NCBI GenBank assembly: GCA_029204225.1
Contig: CM055106.1
Span: 4,074,039 to 4,138,038, forward strand
Source: Diphasiastrum complanatum
Lineage: Eukaryota; Streptophyta; Lycopodiopsida; Lycopodiales; Lycopodiaceae
Direction of reading: 5' to 3'
DNA: 64,000 bases
Part shown: one piece after another, positions 1 through 12,596 of the stretch
Layout of the letters: each line of letters starts with the position of its first letter
Numbering within the stretch: the stretch's first letter is position 1
The notes under the pieces: model-generated
Databases searched by the model: none
The model's input: the letters and a program-made list of their open reading frames with translations, nothing else
What the model was told of the DNA's origin: nothing
Translations under genes and position numbers: made by a program

Positions 1-750
1 TTAGACTACAATCCTCCTCGACCTCGATCTCAACAAGAATGTTGTCATTTCTTCTCACTGTTATTTGTAATCGCTCTTTGTTGTATAGCGAAAAATCTCG
101 ATGTACTTTCACTCATTATTGCATTTTATCCATCTTCTATAATATAGTAGCAGACCGAGCATCTGCTTCTAAATGTCATTGATGACTTACAAACCCTGCA
201 TTCAACTTGTCCATTTTGTTTTGTATTCCAATGATCATCCAACAACTGGGCAAGCATCTCATCACTCAAGTCCTTACAAATAAACATTATTTTAGTTCGT
301 CAAATATTACATTTAGAAAAAAAAATCAACAAAGATAGTAAAAAAAAGATACCAACTAATCTATTATTCTTTGATCCAGTGCTACATTTTAATATACTTT
401 GGATATCCACATACAATCTCAATCAAAAACTTTCTGAAATTGTTGAGTCTGGAGAAATACATTTCTCATTGGAAAAACCTGGTAGTGGTGGATATGGCTC
501 TAATCTTCTTACTAAATCATTTTTATCTGAAAAATAAGTGGAGTCATAAATAAAATTTCTCAACTCCAAGAGACATTTTGGATAACGTCCCTTGTATTGG
601 AGTAAACCGATATCAGAATGTATGACATCAATTATTCTTGTAATAGATTGAATTGATTATCATTCAACAATATTCAATGGATATAAATATGCAAAACCAA
701 CAAAAAAAAGATTGTTTTTTCAAACAAAAAAATTAAATTGAGTACATAAA
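1..750. other. AT-rich intergenic sequence, nothing recognised
   Basis: No ORF longer than 60 codons resembles a protein family on either strand, and no structural RNA, LTR end or long repeat was seen. It could be non-coding sequence of the decayed minus-strand unit that follows. Confidence 0.5.
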
Positions 751-756
751 TATCAA

Positions 757-2014
757 TTACATACTTATAATGGCAATTTTTTTCCTATCATGAGGATTCA
801 AATCCTGAATGTTGATTTCATTGTGAAGATAAACGTGCTGAACTGAAACATTTTTGATAGTTTGACCAATAGCTGAAACTTTGAAATCCATTATCCTTCC
901 TTTCCATGAACTTTTATACATGTTATCTGATCTTTTTCTTTTCCATTTTATGCCTCTTGAAGATGGATGCATCAATATCCAGCAAAGACCAATTCAGCCC
1001 ATGGAGTCAAGTTCAAGATCATCATGCTTTCATCAAGTTAGTTTTGAGGAGTGTGAAAATTGGCAAAAGCAAACTTGATCAAACATTGTAAATATCATAA
1101 TGACTTGTACCTATTATGATTACACATGTGTGGAACCTGTTCCCACGTGTGAAATAAATGTATTTTTCATGTAGTACAATCATATAGCTTGTACATATAG
1201 TTTAAATGAAGTTCTATTGGCTAAAAAGGCCAAAATCATGTTTTTTAATCATATGCCATGAAGCCACATCATGAGATTAGGTGTCAAATCCCATGTGTAG
1301 AGGTCTTCTCACACGTGTGGAATAAGCTGAGGAAGTCGAATTTGCACTTCTACAAGAGTTTTTCCTAGTTCTCTACATAGAAGAAAAATGGACCAAAAGT
1401 GCTCAAAATAGAAGGTTTTGTCCGAAGTGTCAATTTTGCATGATGAATCATCACATGACTAAGCACTCTCACACATGTGAGATCAGAGGGATTATCAGTA
1501 CCACGAGCTCCCACTTTTTGTATTTATAGAGCCCATTTGGCCATAATCATTAAGCAACACCCTATAGTGATCTTTCCATTTACTTGGTGTTCATCTAGTT
1601 TATAGAATTGAATAATGTATTTTAGAACATTTTCAATATCAAGGAAAATATTATTGCAATCGTTGTAATTGAGCTCACCATATTCCAATTTCTATAATCC
1701 ATTTATATGAAGTGCTTTGCCAACTACTTTGAACATTCCATCATTATAATAAATTCTTGCTAATCTTACCCGATATGGACGAGGAAGATAAGTTTTCTTC
1801 ACCATCCCTTGAGAAGAGGCTTCTTTAACTATTCTAAAAAAAAAGTAGAATAGGCATTTCTGCTAATTCCAGAAACATCACATGCACCTTGTATCACATT
1901 TGTTTCCAAATAAGTTTGGACCTTATTCAAAACAGTCTCTGCAATTTTGTTTTTCATTTTTTCAAACCGAGCATTTTTCACGGATTGCCTTTGCTGGCTT
2001 TCTTGGTAAAACAT
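757..2014 (-). pseudogene. Decayed unrecognised ORF, split by an LTR fragment
   Basis: I do not recognise this protein. Minus-strand coding traces run from 2014 to about 1620 and may resume at 975-757. The 2014-1829 piece contains VLNKVQTYLETNVIQG and GISRNAYSTFF. After a frameshift the text continues with KKTYLPRPYRVRLAR and FKVVGKALHINGL before stops appear. The Arg/Pro-rich segment followed by a compact hydrophobic stretch reads like real but broken protein. A retrotransposon 3' end and LTR (about 960-1615, plus strand) lies between the two coding stretches, as expected if it landed in the unit. A mobile-element origin is likely from the setting, but no domain supports it. Joining the two pieces is inference. 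Confidence 0.35.
1052..1615 (+). mobile_element. Partial copia-type LTR with polypurine tract
   Basis: TGTGAAAATTGGC follows a purine-rich stretch (TTTTGAGGAG, about 1041-1051), which looks like a polypurine tract and the start of a 3' LTR on the plus strand. The sequence matches the LTR-like block at 31576-32395 over several segments, including a shared core: a TATA box here at 1521-1529 followed by CATTTGGCCATAAT. It carries G-box-like palindromes (CACGTGTG at 1144, CACACGTGTGG at 1310, and CACATGTG variants at 1122 and 1470). The 3' end is not clear, so it is probably truncated near 1615. Confidence 0.6.
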
Positions 2015-2345
2015 GACTTAAAGATGATATGATGCATGAATGATCTGTTAATTTTAAAATAGCTCTTTGCCACCAAACATGATCTGCAACAAGCATATAA
2101 AACTCAAATTATGTTTAGTAAATTGATAATGCATATTATCAAATGCAAATGAAACTTGTATGACCAATACAAATCAAATAAACAGTTTATAAGAAAACAT
2201 AGTTAAATGCTCGAATCCTTTTTTTCTGATTGCCGCTATGTGTAGGTAAGTCATCAATATTCGTCATCGGTACTCTCTTTCTTTTCCTTATCATCATTGT
2301 CTTTTTGATGACTTGTATATCAACAACAGATTTTAAACTGTCGGA

Positions 2346-2824
2346 TCACAACTTCTCCATGGATTCTAATATTTCTTGGTTTGAGCCTCGAAGAGTAGTG
2401 ACTGCAGCATTCAACTCTGATATAGCATGCTTGAGTGCATTGTTTTCAGCACTAGTGTGCTGCACATAATGAAGCAATTGTTGATTTGCACGTTGTAATT
2501 CTTGATTAGCAAATTGTAATTGTTGATTAAGACAAGATACGCTATGCATTCCAATATCACACAATCTTTGACAATATCCAAGTAATTAGCTATTTCCTTC
2601 ACATACAAATCTGAGAAGATGAGTTACAGACTTACAATCTGGACACAAATTGGTAGTTGGATCATTAGAATAAATTGATCCATCACCAACAAATCTATAT
2701 TCTTATGATTATTCATTCTCAATTCTCTAACTATTGCAGCAACATTCTCTACAGCTTTCGAATTTTTCTTAATAATTGGAGTGCATTCCACATGAAGTGC
2801 AACATGCAAATGGAACATTGCCAT
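2346..2824 (-). pseudogene. Decayed coding traces with a Gln/Asn-rich coiled coil
   Basis: The minus-strand reading at 2564-2346 is strongly heptad-like (NQQLQFANQELQRANQQLLH, then ENNALKHAISELNAAVTTL), as in a coiled-coil dimerisation segment. A further reading at 2824-2624 is less clear. These pieces lie upstream, in the minus sense, of the decayed ORF at 757-2014 and may be earlier exons of the same unit. An ORF at 3412-3218 (64 aa, MESLVSIEQERRRSLTQC) could be a first exon but has no recognisable domain. No family was identified. Confidence 0.3.
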
Positions 2825-3519
2825 TGTTGAAAGCTACAATCTGTAAATGCTTCAAACTACAATAAGTCAAACTGAATAGATCTAGCGTACCTTACTCTAG
2901 TGTTCATGAGAGACTAAAGTTCTCTTACGATAACACGTTGTTTGGTATGCCAGACATCGCATGCACACACAGAAAGATCATTATCAAAATACAGATGTTG
3001 GTTGCACGTCTTGCTCAATGTATGATCTTGAATGCCTTTGTGCTTGATCATTGTTATTGCATATTCATCTGTTATTCTTTTTTTCACACATAGGCTCATT
3101 ATATTGAATGCATGAAAATGAGTACTACATAGGCAGTGTCCATCTAGAACTTGGAGGAGGATAGATCTTAGTTAGCAGCAGTAGCTGTGACTGAGAGTTC
3201 GACTCAATCTGAGCTTGTTAGGAATCTGAGAGAGAGAGAGCACCATAGAAAAGCCGCAGATATTGCGGAAGCGGTCGCGTTTCGATTTTGCCCTTATTCG
3301 GAATATCAAAATCGCAAACGACATCTGTCACCAGACTGATTTCCATCAGCATAATCAGACACTGTGTCAAAGAGCGGCGTCTCTCCTGCTCAATTGAAAC
3401 AAGAGATTCCATTACGTGAATGAGGAGTGTAGGCTTCTCAAGTTGGAGAGGAGGAGGCTATGTTCTCAAAACGCTCTAAACGTTGTGGTGTGCGCAGGTG
3501 CAAAAAGAAGTTCCAAAAT

Positions 3520-3521
<2 letters not shown>

Positions 3522-3593
<72 letters not shown>
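3522..3593. repeat. (CT)n microsatellite, about 72 bp
   Basis: An uninterrupted CT dinucleotide run. It opens artificial Ser-Leu or Arg-Glu ORFs on both strands, which are not genes. Confidence 0.95.
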
Positions 3594-3595
<2 letters not shown>

Positions 3596-3599
3596 CCCT

Positions 3600-4090
3600 T
3601 CCCCCCACATGGCATTTTTTAAAAGGGCCCTTTTTATGCTCAAATTTCCTTTAGTGTATATTTGAAAACTCAACATATAGCTATAATACATATTTGTAAC
3701 AAAGTATGACACTACATGGCAGGTTATCTAATGTATGTTTTGCTAAATCAAAGAAATATGTTGATCCATTTTTTCTAGTATATTGTATAAAAAGCATTTT
3801 ATTCATTAGAATATACCTTTTAGACTTTTATGAGTTCAATGAGTAAAGGATTGATATATGTTAATCAGGTTGGTAATTGGAATGAATCAATATAGATAAT
3901 GATCTATTGCATCAACACATGCCTGAATTCGTTTCCTCTTGGTATGGCTCACTTGTAAAAATTCGTGAAATTTCAAAAGGCGTATAGTAAGCTATTAGTT
4001 AGCGACATTTGAATTTTAGACAAAGTTTTGGCTACTTAGTAGAAACAACCTAATAACATTGAATTTTAAGGACATCATCAATGAAACGGA
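3600..4090. other. No gene recognised
   Basis: AT-rich sequence between the CT microsatellite and a gypsy integrase remnant. It may be more decayed gypsy sequence, but no motif can be read. Confidence 0.4.
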
Positions 4091-4490
4091 TAATAGGTTT
4101 AGTGATTAATCACACTAAGCTATGATTGAGTACATCTTTCCATCCAATAATGATGGACAAACCAAACGAGTCAATAACCTTTTGTGACATGACATCAAAC
4201 AAATTGTGTAAATTGATTGTATTTTGCAGAATTCTGCTATGACACTACTAATGTTTCAATAAGAATAAAACCATTCTTTGAACTTCATGATTATGAACCA
4301 CTACATCTAGTGAACAAGAGCATATGAAGTGTGATAAAGGATGGAATAGTTTGTTGACAAAAAGTGATCATTCCATGAGTTTGCTGAACTTCAAGTGATT
4401 TTGCAAAAGAAGTCCTCGAGGCTACAACCTTAGAGGTTTGTGAAATTCAGGAAAACTTACTGCCGGAAGTTGCTCTTTAAAAGTACGTAA
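4090..4490 (+). pseudogene. Ty3/gypsy integrase fragment
   Basis: On the plus strand, interrupted by stops and frame changes, STSFHPSNNDGQTKRVNN can be read near 4135-4185. It matches the conserved gypsy integrase stretch around the catalytic Glu (consensus HPQTDGQTERVN). About 50 codons downstream, AEFCYDTTNVSIRIKPFFEL reads like the following integrase segment (AYN...H.S.GM.PFE.). Neither flank is recognisable, so this is an isolated fragment of an old element. It gives no functional product. Confidence 0.6.
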
Positions 4491-4788
4491 TTTTCAGAAC
4501 CTTGAAGAACATCAGTGATTTTAAATTATGAGCTTGATTTACCACTAATGAGTCAAATGCAACATCCACATTGTTCTTTCTTCACTCATAGTAAAATCCT
4601 TGTGAGGAGGTGGGGTGATGCAACTTGCAAATTGTAATTGCCTATTAAGTTTGAAAGTTCCATGTACAAATGGTTTTTACTTTTTCTACATCATATGTTT
4701 GATAAAGATTGAGACATCTTTGCAATAATAATAATATAGCAACATTAATCACCGTATAATCACTCAATACAAGTATGATTAAGAGTAA

Positions 4789-6728
4789 TCAGCTGGCTGT
4801 GATCTTGTTGTGAATGGCCAAAGGATTCAGCACTTTCTCCACATAAAGTTTCCTGCACATACATGGAGTTTAGCCACAGGAATTCAGTTTCATCATATTC
4901 TGGTAATCTTGTTAAATCGGCAAGATGGAATACGAGTATTGCAATCAGAACAGTCACATGAATTGTAGTTTGTAGGTCAGAGATGTTACCTGGCTGCACT
5001 GTCTTCATCCCTCTCGTGCTGTGTCCTGGATGGCAGTTCAGTGTACAGAAGCAATGCCTGGAGCAAGATCAAGCAGATGGTGTCAGCATTCTTGCAACAA
5101 CAGATGTCAGAATTTGCAACACGAGACTTTAAAAAGTGGTCAAGGCTTTCTCTCAACTATGAAGCAACTGCATTGCATTTACTCTCGATTCAGTTGTTAT
5201 CTTGCGATACTTTAATCCATGACTGAGCAGCTTAGCACCTTGATATAGTCATTGACATCCAAAGTAAATCGGTGGCACATGCCCGGTGGAAGAACCACGA
5301 GATCGCCTCTCTCAACACGAAACCGGATCCAGCTGTCGTCGTAATCTCGTATATCCCAGAAACCTACAGATCAGTACAAACACTTTACAAGCGAGCAGCC
5401 AAGTGGAAAAACTTTTCAAACAAGACTAGTTGATTACAAACAGCATAAATTAATGAGCCTTTGAGATCTGATTCTAAAAAGTATGTTCTCTTTTTGGAGT
5501 CTGTTTAAGAAATTATGCCTTTAAATATTGTTGGCCAGAAAATCAGCTCACCTGCTCCATCAAGAATTAGACGTATTTCTTCCTGAGAATGCATGTGCTC
5601 CTGAAAATAATCCTGCACTTTGGATTCGAAGTCTTCCATCACTTCGCGTGCTACCGTAGCTACCTCCTGTACGTAATCATCACGCAAATTCTAACATTAA
5701 AGTTTTGACAGGATCTATTTCAATATTCGTAGTAATTCCATCTCTAATAAGATACTATCTCCTCGCGTGTGATGACTGCATAAATGCAGCTTATAAATAT
5801 ATACACACGGTCATAACGACGTCGTAGTTTGAACTTTGAACAACAAGATGCAGGAGGGTACGGATTTATGTAGTTAGCCATGTGTCAGCAGTACTGAAGG
5901 TTGAAGCATACCGAGTAGTTGTATCCCCGGTCTTCTTTGATTTTATTCAAAACAGAATTGTTTTCCCAGTTATTGACGTCCAATTTCCAGGTAAGAACAC
6001 CTAGCTCTGCCAAGACATTCGTGTCATTAGAGTGAGAAATTCATGCATAAGAAAGAGAAACGTTAATATATTTGAACAATTTTGTGATGAATAATTCATG
6101 CAACCAACTGGAATTGCAGATGTCCAATAAACGTGGCATTCAGTTCGAAACATTGGCTGTCTGTGTGTGCAACTAGTACGGCTAAATATAGTGCCCACTG
6201 CCAACTTCTATATAAAGGTTTTAACGCCACTAATCAGAGGAGCAAGCTGCACCCAAACTTCAAAGAGAGATAAAGCACCATGAATATGCCGCAAAGCTAC
6301 TGGACGATTTGAAGGATACTTGTGTGGGAGCCGCTGATCCTCATCAGATGGGTTATACTCCCATGCCTCAATATTAGACTGCAAAAGTGAAAAGCTCACT
6401 CCTTAGTTGCAACTTTTATCAAATATTGTGATAGGTAATATATATTTTATTTAGATACTATAGGAGCTTCTGCGTTACCGTGCATAATGTAAAGCATAAG
6501 AGGAACAGTACTGTATTTGCGTTTCAGCTTTATTTAACCTTGTTGGAATAAGAATAAAGGCTTCAAAAGATTCTGTCTTGCTTTGTCCAGAGAGAGAGAA
6601 AATGCAGCTACAAGTTGTAGCAGGATGACAGTCGCTAGGCCACAGATGAAAATGACAAGCCTTTCCCAAAAACAAGAGAAAATGAAAATGTTAAAACTTA
6701 AACAAACCTGAGAGCTTACGGACTCCAT
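4789..6728 (-). CDS. ARD: Acireductone dioxygenase (ARD), 7 exons, 195 aa
   Basis: The enzyme oxidises the acireductone of the methionine salvage (Yang) cycle. With Fe2+ the product is the methionine keto-acid precursor; with Ni2+ an off-pathway reaction occurs. It is usually a soluble cupin. Exons: 6728-6708, 6378-6279, 6006-5912, 5666-5552, 5363-5239, 5057-4990 and 4852-4789. All introns are GT-AG, phases agree throughout, and the spliced frame is 588 nt with stop. The N-terminal EAW and RLPHKYPSNRPV segments, ELGVLTWKLD, the cupin ligands His96, His98 and Glu102 in EEHMHSQEEI, and His141 in PPGMCHRF are all present. Length matches plant ARDs (about 180-200 aa). The first coding exon is only 21 nt (MESVSSQ). 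An alternative start reading into intron 1 (MSFSLLQ, from 6399) is possible. The C-terminal exon (KLYVEKVLNPLA) is less conserved. The gene stands alone, between repeat-rich flanks. Confidence 0.93.
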
Positions 6729-7140
6729 GAAGTTGGGATGAAGGATAACGAAAGGGAAATACCCAGGTTTTCGTATTCCAAATATATGCTGCTCCTGGCA
6801 GAGGCTGCGTCTTTTATAGAAACGAATAAAGGGAGACTGTGGAAATGTGGGTGCCCTGTAGCTTCATCTTAGATTAGATGCTTAAGCCAGCGTAAGCGAC
6901 TGAGCGGGGAAGGATGAGCTGATAAGGCCCACGCCGTCGTGCACAGATCACAATGAGCAGCCGCCTAAGCGCGTAGAGATGATGCTACAACCGTTGAGAG
7001 AGGCAAATTCACCAACGAGCAAAAGTCAGAAGCCGAATTGCCGTGTGAAGGTGGCTGAAGGAAGATTAAGATGAGGAGGAGGAGCAGCAGCAGCAGCAGC
7101 AGTTGCACAAGGAGCTGAATGAATGACACTTTCATATCTA
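6729..7140 (-). promoter_or_regulatory. Presumed promoter/5' leader of the ARD gene, with (AGC)n tract
   Basis: This is the sequence directly upstream of the ARD start. It is less AT-rich than the surroundings and contains a short (AGC)n trinucleotide run at 7083-7102. No confident TATA box or known element was located. The role is inferred from position only. Confidence 0.35.
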
Positions 7141-7706
7141 TCTCTCTCTCTTCCTAAATCCAAGGAATTAGAAAAATGTTTCAACCATATCCATAAGTAG
7201 TAGTTGCGAGAGAGTAGGCTGGTGGTTATTCACTATTTTTGTTATGAAAGAGATCACTTTCTTACAACTCAGCAGAGACCACTCATGCACTTACAAGATA
7301 CTAGCATTTTAAAACACCGAATGCATTTCTAGGCCTTTGACATGCTTGACATTTCACTCATGGATCGTGCTATACATTAGTAAGGAGGAGGGTGACATGT
7401 CTTGCATATAGTATAATATTATGTTGACCCAGGTGTGTGGGGGAAGCACACAGTAGTGATGCTTCATTAGTTGCATTTCCCCTACTAATGGCTTACATGT
7501 ACCTCCCCATAGTGATACCTTGCCCCTAGTGATGACTCACAACTACCTTTTCCCTTACTAATAGTGTGCAAAGTGGGAACCCATTTCTCCGATTTAGTTC
7601 TTACATATATACATGCACATGTAAACCTATATACTTAGAAGAATTACTACTTGTTCTTTAACAACAATGTCACTCTTTCTTTAAAAAAAGGAGTGCCTGA
7701 TATGTG

Positions 7707-7758
<52 letters not shown>

Positions 7759-9960
7759 CACACACACACACACCAAGTGATCCCTTTCGAAATAAGGTCC
7801 AAAAGGTGAAAGTTATACCATTTATATAAGGCTCACAACAACACCCGCCGCGATTTGCGATGTCTTTTGGGACGTGAATCGCGAGCTTAATTTCTTTTTG
7901 CAAACTATATATATTTCACAAACTACATGCAATTGCGAAATATATGATTGCATATAGTTTGAATTATTGTGTCACATGGCAATCCAATATTGGATTGAAG
8001 TCTGGCAACCCTTTATACATGTATTCAATAACTATGTATACTTTCATTTCTTCATTTAGTGTGTGCAAAAACAAGAAATATGGAGAGGATGCTTGTGTGA
8101 GCACTCGATTATGCATTATCAATTGTCGCATCATGTGTTCCAACAGTTTTTAGCAATCTATGTACTCTTTTCCATACTAGAATCTATTGCACTGCATTTT
8201 GGTGTACCTCTCTTCCAATCAGTGTGTGCTTCACCCATATAGACTCTCTTGAATTTCTTCTCCTAAGCGGAGTGAAAGATCCACATGAGATGATAAAGCT
8301 TAGTCATGAGTAAAAAAATATTATTTTCTAGCTTCTTTATGCATCTGCCCACACGACTTTATATGTGCATGAATCTACTTCTAGTCACATCAAACATCAT
8401 TGGTGCTTAACCACATCTAAATGTGCTTCTTGAGATGTCAAAATATTCTCTCCCAATGCTTGGGACATTCAAAAATTCAAAAAAGAAGTGGGGACTATGG
8501 CATATCATAAATATGGCATCTACCATCTCCAACTCCAGGGTTGAACAAGTGTTTAGTGCCATCTCTAGCTCCGTTATTGTCACCATGCTCTTTGCTACTA
8601 TCCAAAATACAAATTTTTTATTGTGTCGTAGAATTTGTTTACATGTGATTCAAAATAATGAATTGTTGTTGAATTCATATATTTTAAGAATAGTGATTTG
8701 AAATAAATGGATAAGAAATCCTGCAATAAAGTAATTGTTTTACTAAGTATTAGTTATTATAAAATTATTATCTTTGTAATGGTGATGATTATAGAAACTT
8801 TTGCAGTCATGCTTTGTGATATCTCACATGGATTTTAGATCATGAATGCATGACTATTGAACAAAAAAAAAATTTGTATCGATAACCACATTATGAATAA
8901 ATGATACATGCACATGTATAAACCTCATCAAAGAATAGAGTAAGAATATCAATCTGAGTTTAATATGCAAAGTTAAGTGTCCAAAATATTACTCAAAATG
9001 TTTTCGTCAATATTATAGTGTAAATGTTTGTATGTGTCTCTCATGTACACTGTCTTTACTGATGTCACTATTCCTATCAATCTATGATAGATAACTATCC
9101 TTTAATAATATTGCTCTAATGTGCTTTTGGTATTTTAGTTCAGAGCATTTTCGTAACAAAATAGTTGAAACAACAATCAGAAAATAGACTATGTGCATAG
9201 TACCCCTTCTTAACAGAATGTTAAGTTTTAATGCCCAACATCTCAAACTCTACTGCCTTTGAAATTCATCGTAGTTGATATAATAAGGATTGTTAACGCG
9301 AACGATTTCATGATATGCAAGTGTTGGTAGGAAGCTTCAGTTAATGAGAGTTGCTGCCATAGATTTCAATCTTGCTTGAATTGAATCTACCTGACCTAAT
9401 TGCTCACAATTACCGATCATTTTTCATGGAAATCAATCTCGACTCTCTGTGTAAAAATTCACCTAGCAATACAAATGTTGTCAATATGCTAGTTTGTACA
9501 TTGTCCTCATTTCTTATGAAAGCACTAATTTCACTTATTACGATTACAAGGTTAGAAGTGATGGGCAAATAGGTTAGAAGCACTTCACAAGGCGTCTTAC
9601 ACAAGAAAGAAAGGAGATTAACTTGAGCCACAGGGCAACAATCATCAATATTTTCCCTTCATAGAGAATTGAGTTGGATGGTAAAGATACTCACTTGAGT
9701 ACTGGCTTTTTGGCTTATTTTTGTAGTGACAAAACCAAAGTATTTCCACAGTTGTCAACTCATTTCCTTCTCAAGCATTACAAAGAAAACATATAAATAG
9801 GACACTCTTATCGCATGACAATGCAAATTGATTACACATGAATCAAAAGTTACCCATCAGCTATCTTGTCATAAACAAGAAAGTCCTGATATAAGCATAA
9901 AAGCATCCCGACAGAGAGAAAAAGTATTCATCCTTTAGTCATAGAAAGTTCTTCGCAGGT
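7141..9960. other. Gene-free stretch
   Basis: AT-rich sequence with only short ORFs that match no family I know (longest 92 codons at 8423-8701 plus, 73 codons at 9631-9410 minus). The only distinct feature is the TC/CA microsatellite at 7709. Old unrecognisable transposon sequence is likely. Confidence 0.45.
7709..7773. repeat. Compound (TC)n-(CA)n microsatellite
   Basis: A TC run at about 7709-7756 is followed directly by a CA run to about 7773. Confidence 0.95.
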
Positions 9961-10829
9961 CCTATTGCACAAGATAAATCATTCACCTCATGTTCCAGTC
10001 CTAGGATGTATGCTATAGCTATTTCAGTAGATAGCACAATTGCAAGGTTTTGTCATAGATTACTCTTTTGATAGTGAAAAATTGTACACAAAATTGTTGT
10101 TGTCTAGGCCGATTGGCATATTCATCTAAACTCATTTGAGACAAAGGCATCAATCACACTTTTTCATCATACAGCATTATCATCAGTCGCTGGTGCTATG
10201 ATAATGTGGTTGGGTGTGAAGTCTTCTGACATAGTCTTCTGGCTTGAGATTTATATAAGTTGGTGGTTTGTGTTGTTAATAATTTTGCTTGTAGCTTCAG
10301 AATCCATATAGATACATATAAATTGGTAGTTTAGAATGATTATTGGCTAGTAAATTGTCTTTCTGCATTAGCAGATCGGCAATTGCAGATGGGACAGTTA
10401 AAGGATATATGTATTTGGACTTATGAGATAGTACCTCGCATTCTGGCCCGAAATTGAGAGCGATGTGTTGCTGCTTCCAAGTAGAAAAAAACCATTCAAG
10501 ACACATAAATGAAGATTCAATTACAAAAAAGGCTTGCAGATCCAAGGTTGTCAATCCACGCACTCCACAACAAAAACTGAAATAGAATGATGAAGGATCG
10601 TCACCATTGGGGCTATTGGGGTGGCCTGGAGAAATCAAACGTGATAGAGGATATTTCGCTGCAAGCGTTGCATCCTACCATTCCTCTGACTGTTGTGCCT
10701 GCTCCCCATTAATCTAATTATAGATTTCAATCCACCTTCTGTTACTCCAAAAAATCGGAAAAAGCTTACCCACGATCATCTTAATTCAGCTGATTCTTCT
10801 TTAACAATCAACAACCTCTATTCCAATCC
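9961..10829. other. No confident gene; possible decayed 5' part of the kelch pseudogene
   Basis: A 113-codon minus ORF (10638-10297) has no recognisable domain. On plus, scattered readings such as WPEIESDVLLLPSRK near 10440-10490 faintly suggest F-box-like text upstream of the kelch pseudogene, but the frames are too broken to claim it. Confidence 0.3.
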
Positions 10830-11812
10830 AATGGAACCATTCAAAATGCTATTACCATCGCTCTCTTTAGTAGTCGTAGTTTTGGCTCATTCCTGCTCCC
10901 TTCGTGTTTTGCCAAAAATCTTGTTACAAACAGACGGAAAATCAAAAGGGGATTCCCAATTGCGCATAGGTTGTACAATACCAACATCAGCTCACTATGT
11001 GCCTTTACAAATTTATGGGAGCAACTACCGTCTATTCCTAGATTAGCTTTTGGAGTTCCCTTGGGAGCTAGGTGCATCTGCGAAGAAGGACAACTATTTA
11101 TTCTAGGAGGAAGAAACCCCTTAACCTGGGATCTCATGAGCGAAGTCTATGCCATAGATCTCAGAGCAACCAAATGAAACTAGCAAAGCTGGTCACATAT
11201 GTAGGCGGCGAGAAGTGGGTTCGCATGTGTCACAGCTGGAGGCAAGATCCTTGTTGCAGGTGGACAAGGTGATGAAAATTTGTGTCTGGCAACTGTGGAA
11301 CTCTATGACTGGCGAAGCCAATGCTGGCAACAAATTTTGCAGCTGAATTTGCCTTGAAATGAATGCATGGGAGCTGTCATTTACAATTTAGTGGATATAA
11401 TTGGTGGCTACACTTCATCGAGCTCAAATGAGAACTCATGGTGCCTAGAGGATGATGAAATAAGAACCTTTTGGGTCTCTTCTGCTCATTGTATTCCATT
11501 CGGATCTCATAGATGGAAGACTGCAAAAGGCTCAATCCACAGCAAATTGCATTCATGCCAAACAGTTTCTTTGTCCAAAGCACTAGGTTATGTCCATGGC
11601 AGCCTTGTCCATGACCTTTGGTGGCCTCTATTGTCCATGGCTCACAAACCTTTGCTACCAAATGCTTTACTACCAATGGAGACGTGAGTGTGAATTTGTG
11701 CAAAACGGTGACTGATCTGGCAAATAAAATTCATAAGATGAAATGGCAACAAATACATTGTCCATTTGAATTGAATTCCCTCCCACTCTCTTGCTACCTA
11801 GTTGAACTCTGA
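10830..11812 (+). pseudogene. Kelch-repeat (probably F-box/kelch) pseudogene
   Basis: Three kelch-type blades can be read in one plus-strand frame interrupted by stops. The first is ARCICEEGQLFILGGRNPLT with SEVYAIDLRATK (about 11067-11175). The second is TAGGKILVAGGQGDENLCLA then VELYDWRSQCWQQI (about 11230-11340). The third is MGAVIYNLVDIIGGYTSSSS (about 11367-11426). Upstream, WEQLPSIPRLAFG resembles the usual linker before the first blade. Stops follow RATK and QLNLP, with a frame change upstream. Plant F-box/kelch proteins target substrates to SCF ubiquitin ligases; no intact F-box is visible, so that subtype is inferred. Similar text runs to about 11812 in another frame (FELNSLPLSCYLVEL). 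Confidence 0.7.
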
Positions 11813-12550
<738 letters not shown>

Positions 12551-12596
12551 CAGAATACGTTAGAGGTAAAAAATAAGCCCAGCCTTTATTTCTCTT

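Noticed and set aside
4760-5008. 82-codon minus ORF as a separate gene
   Set aside because: It is intron 6 plus the last exon of the dioxygenase in the wrong frame; the spliced frame ends at 4789.
10297-10638. 113-codon minus ORF as a gene
   Set aside because: No domain and no splice context, and it lies opposite faint kelch-unit text on plus.
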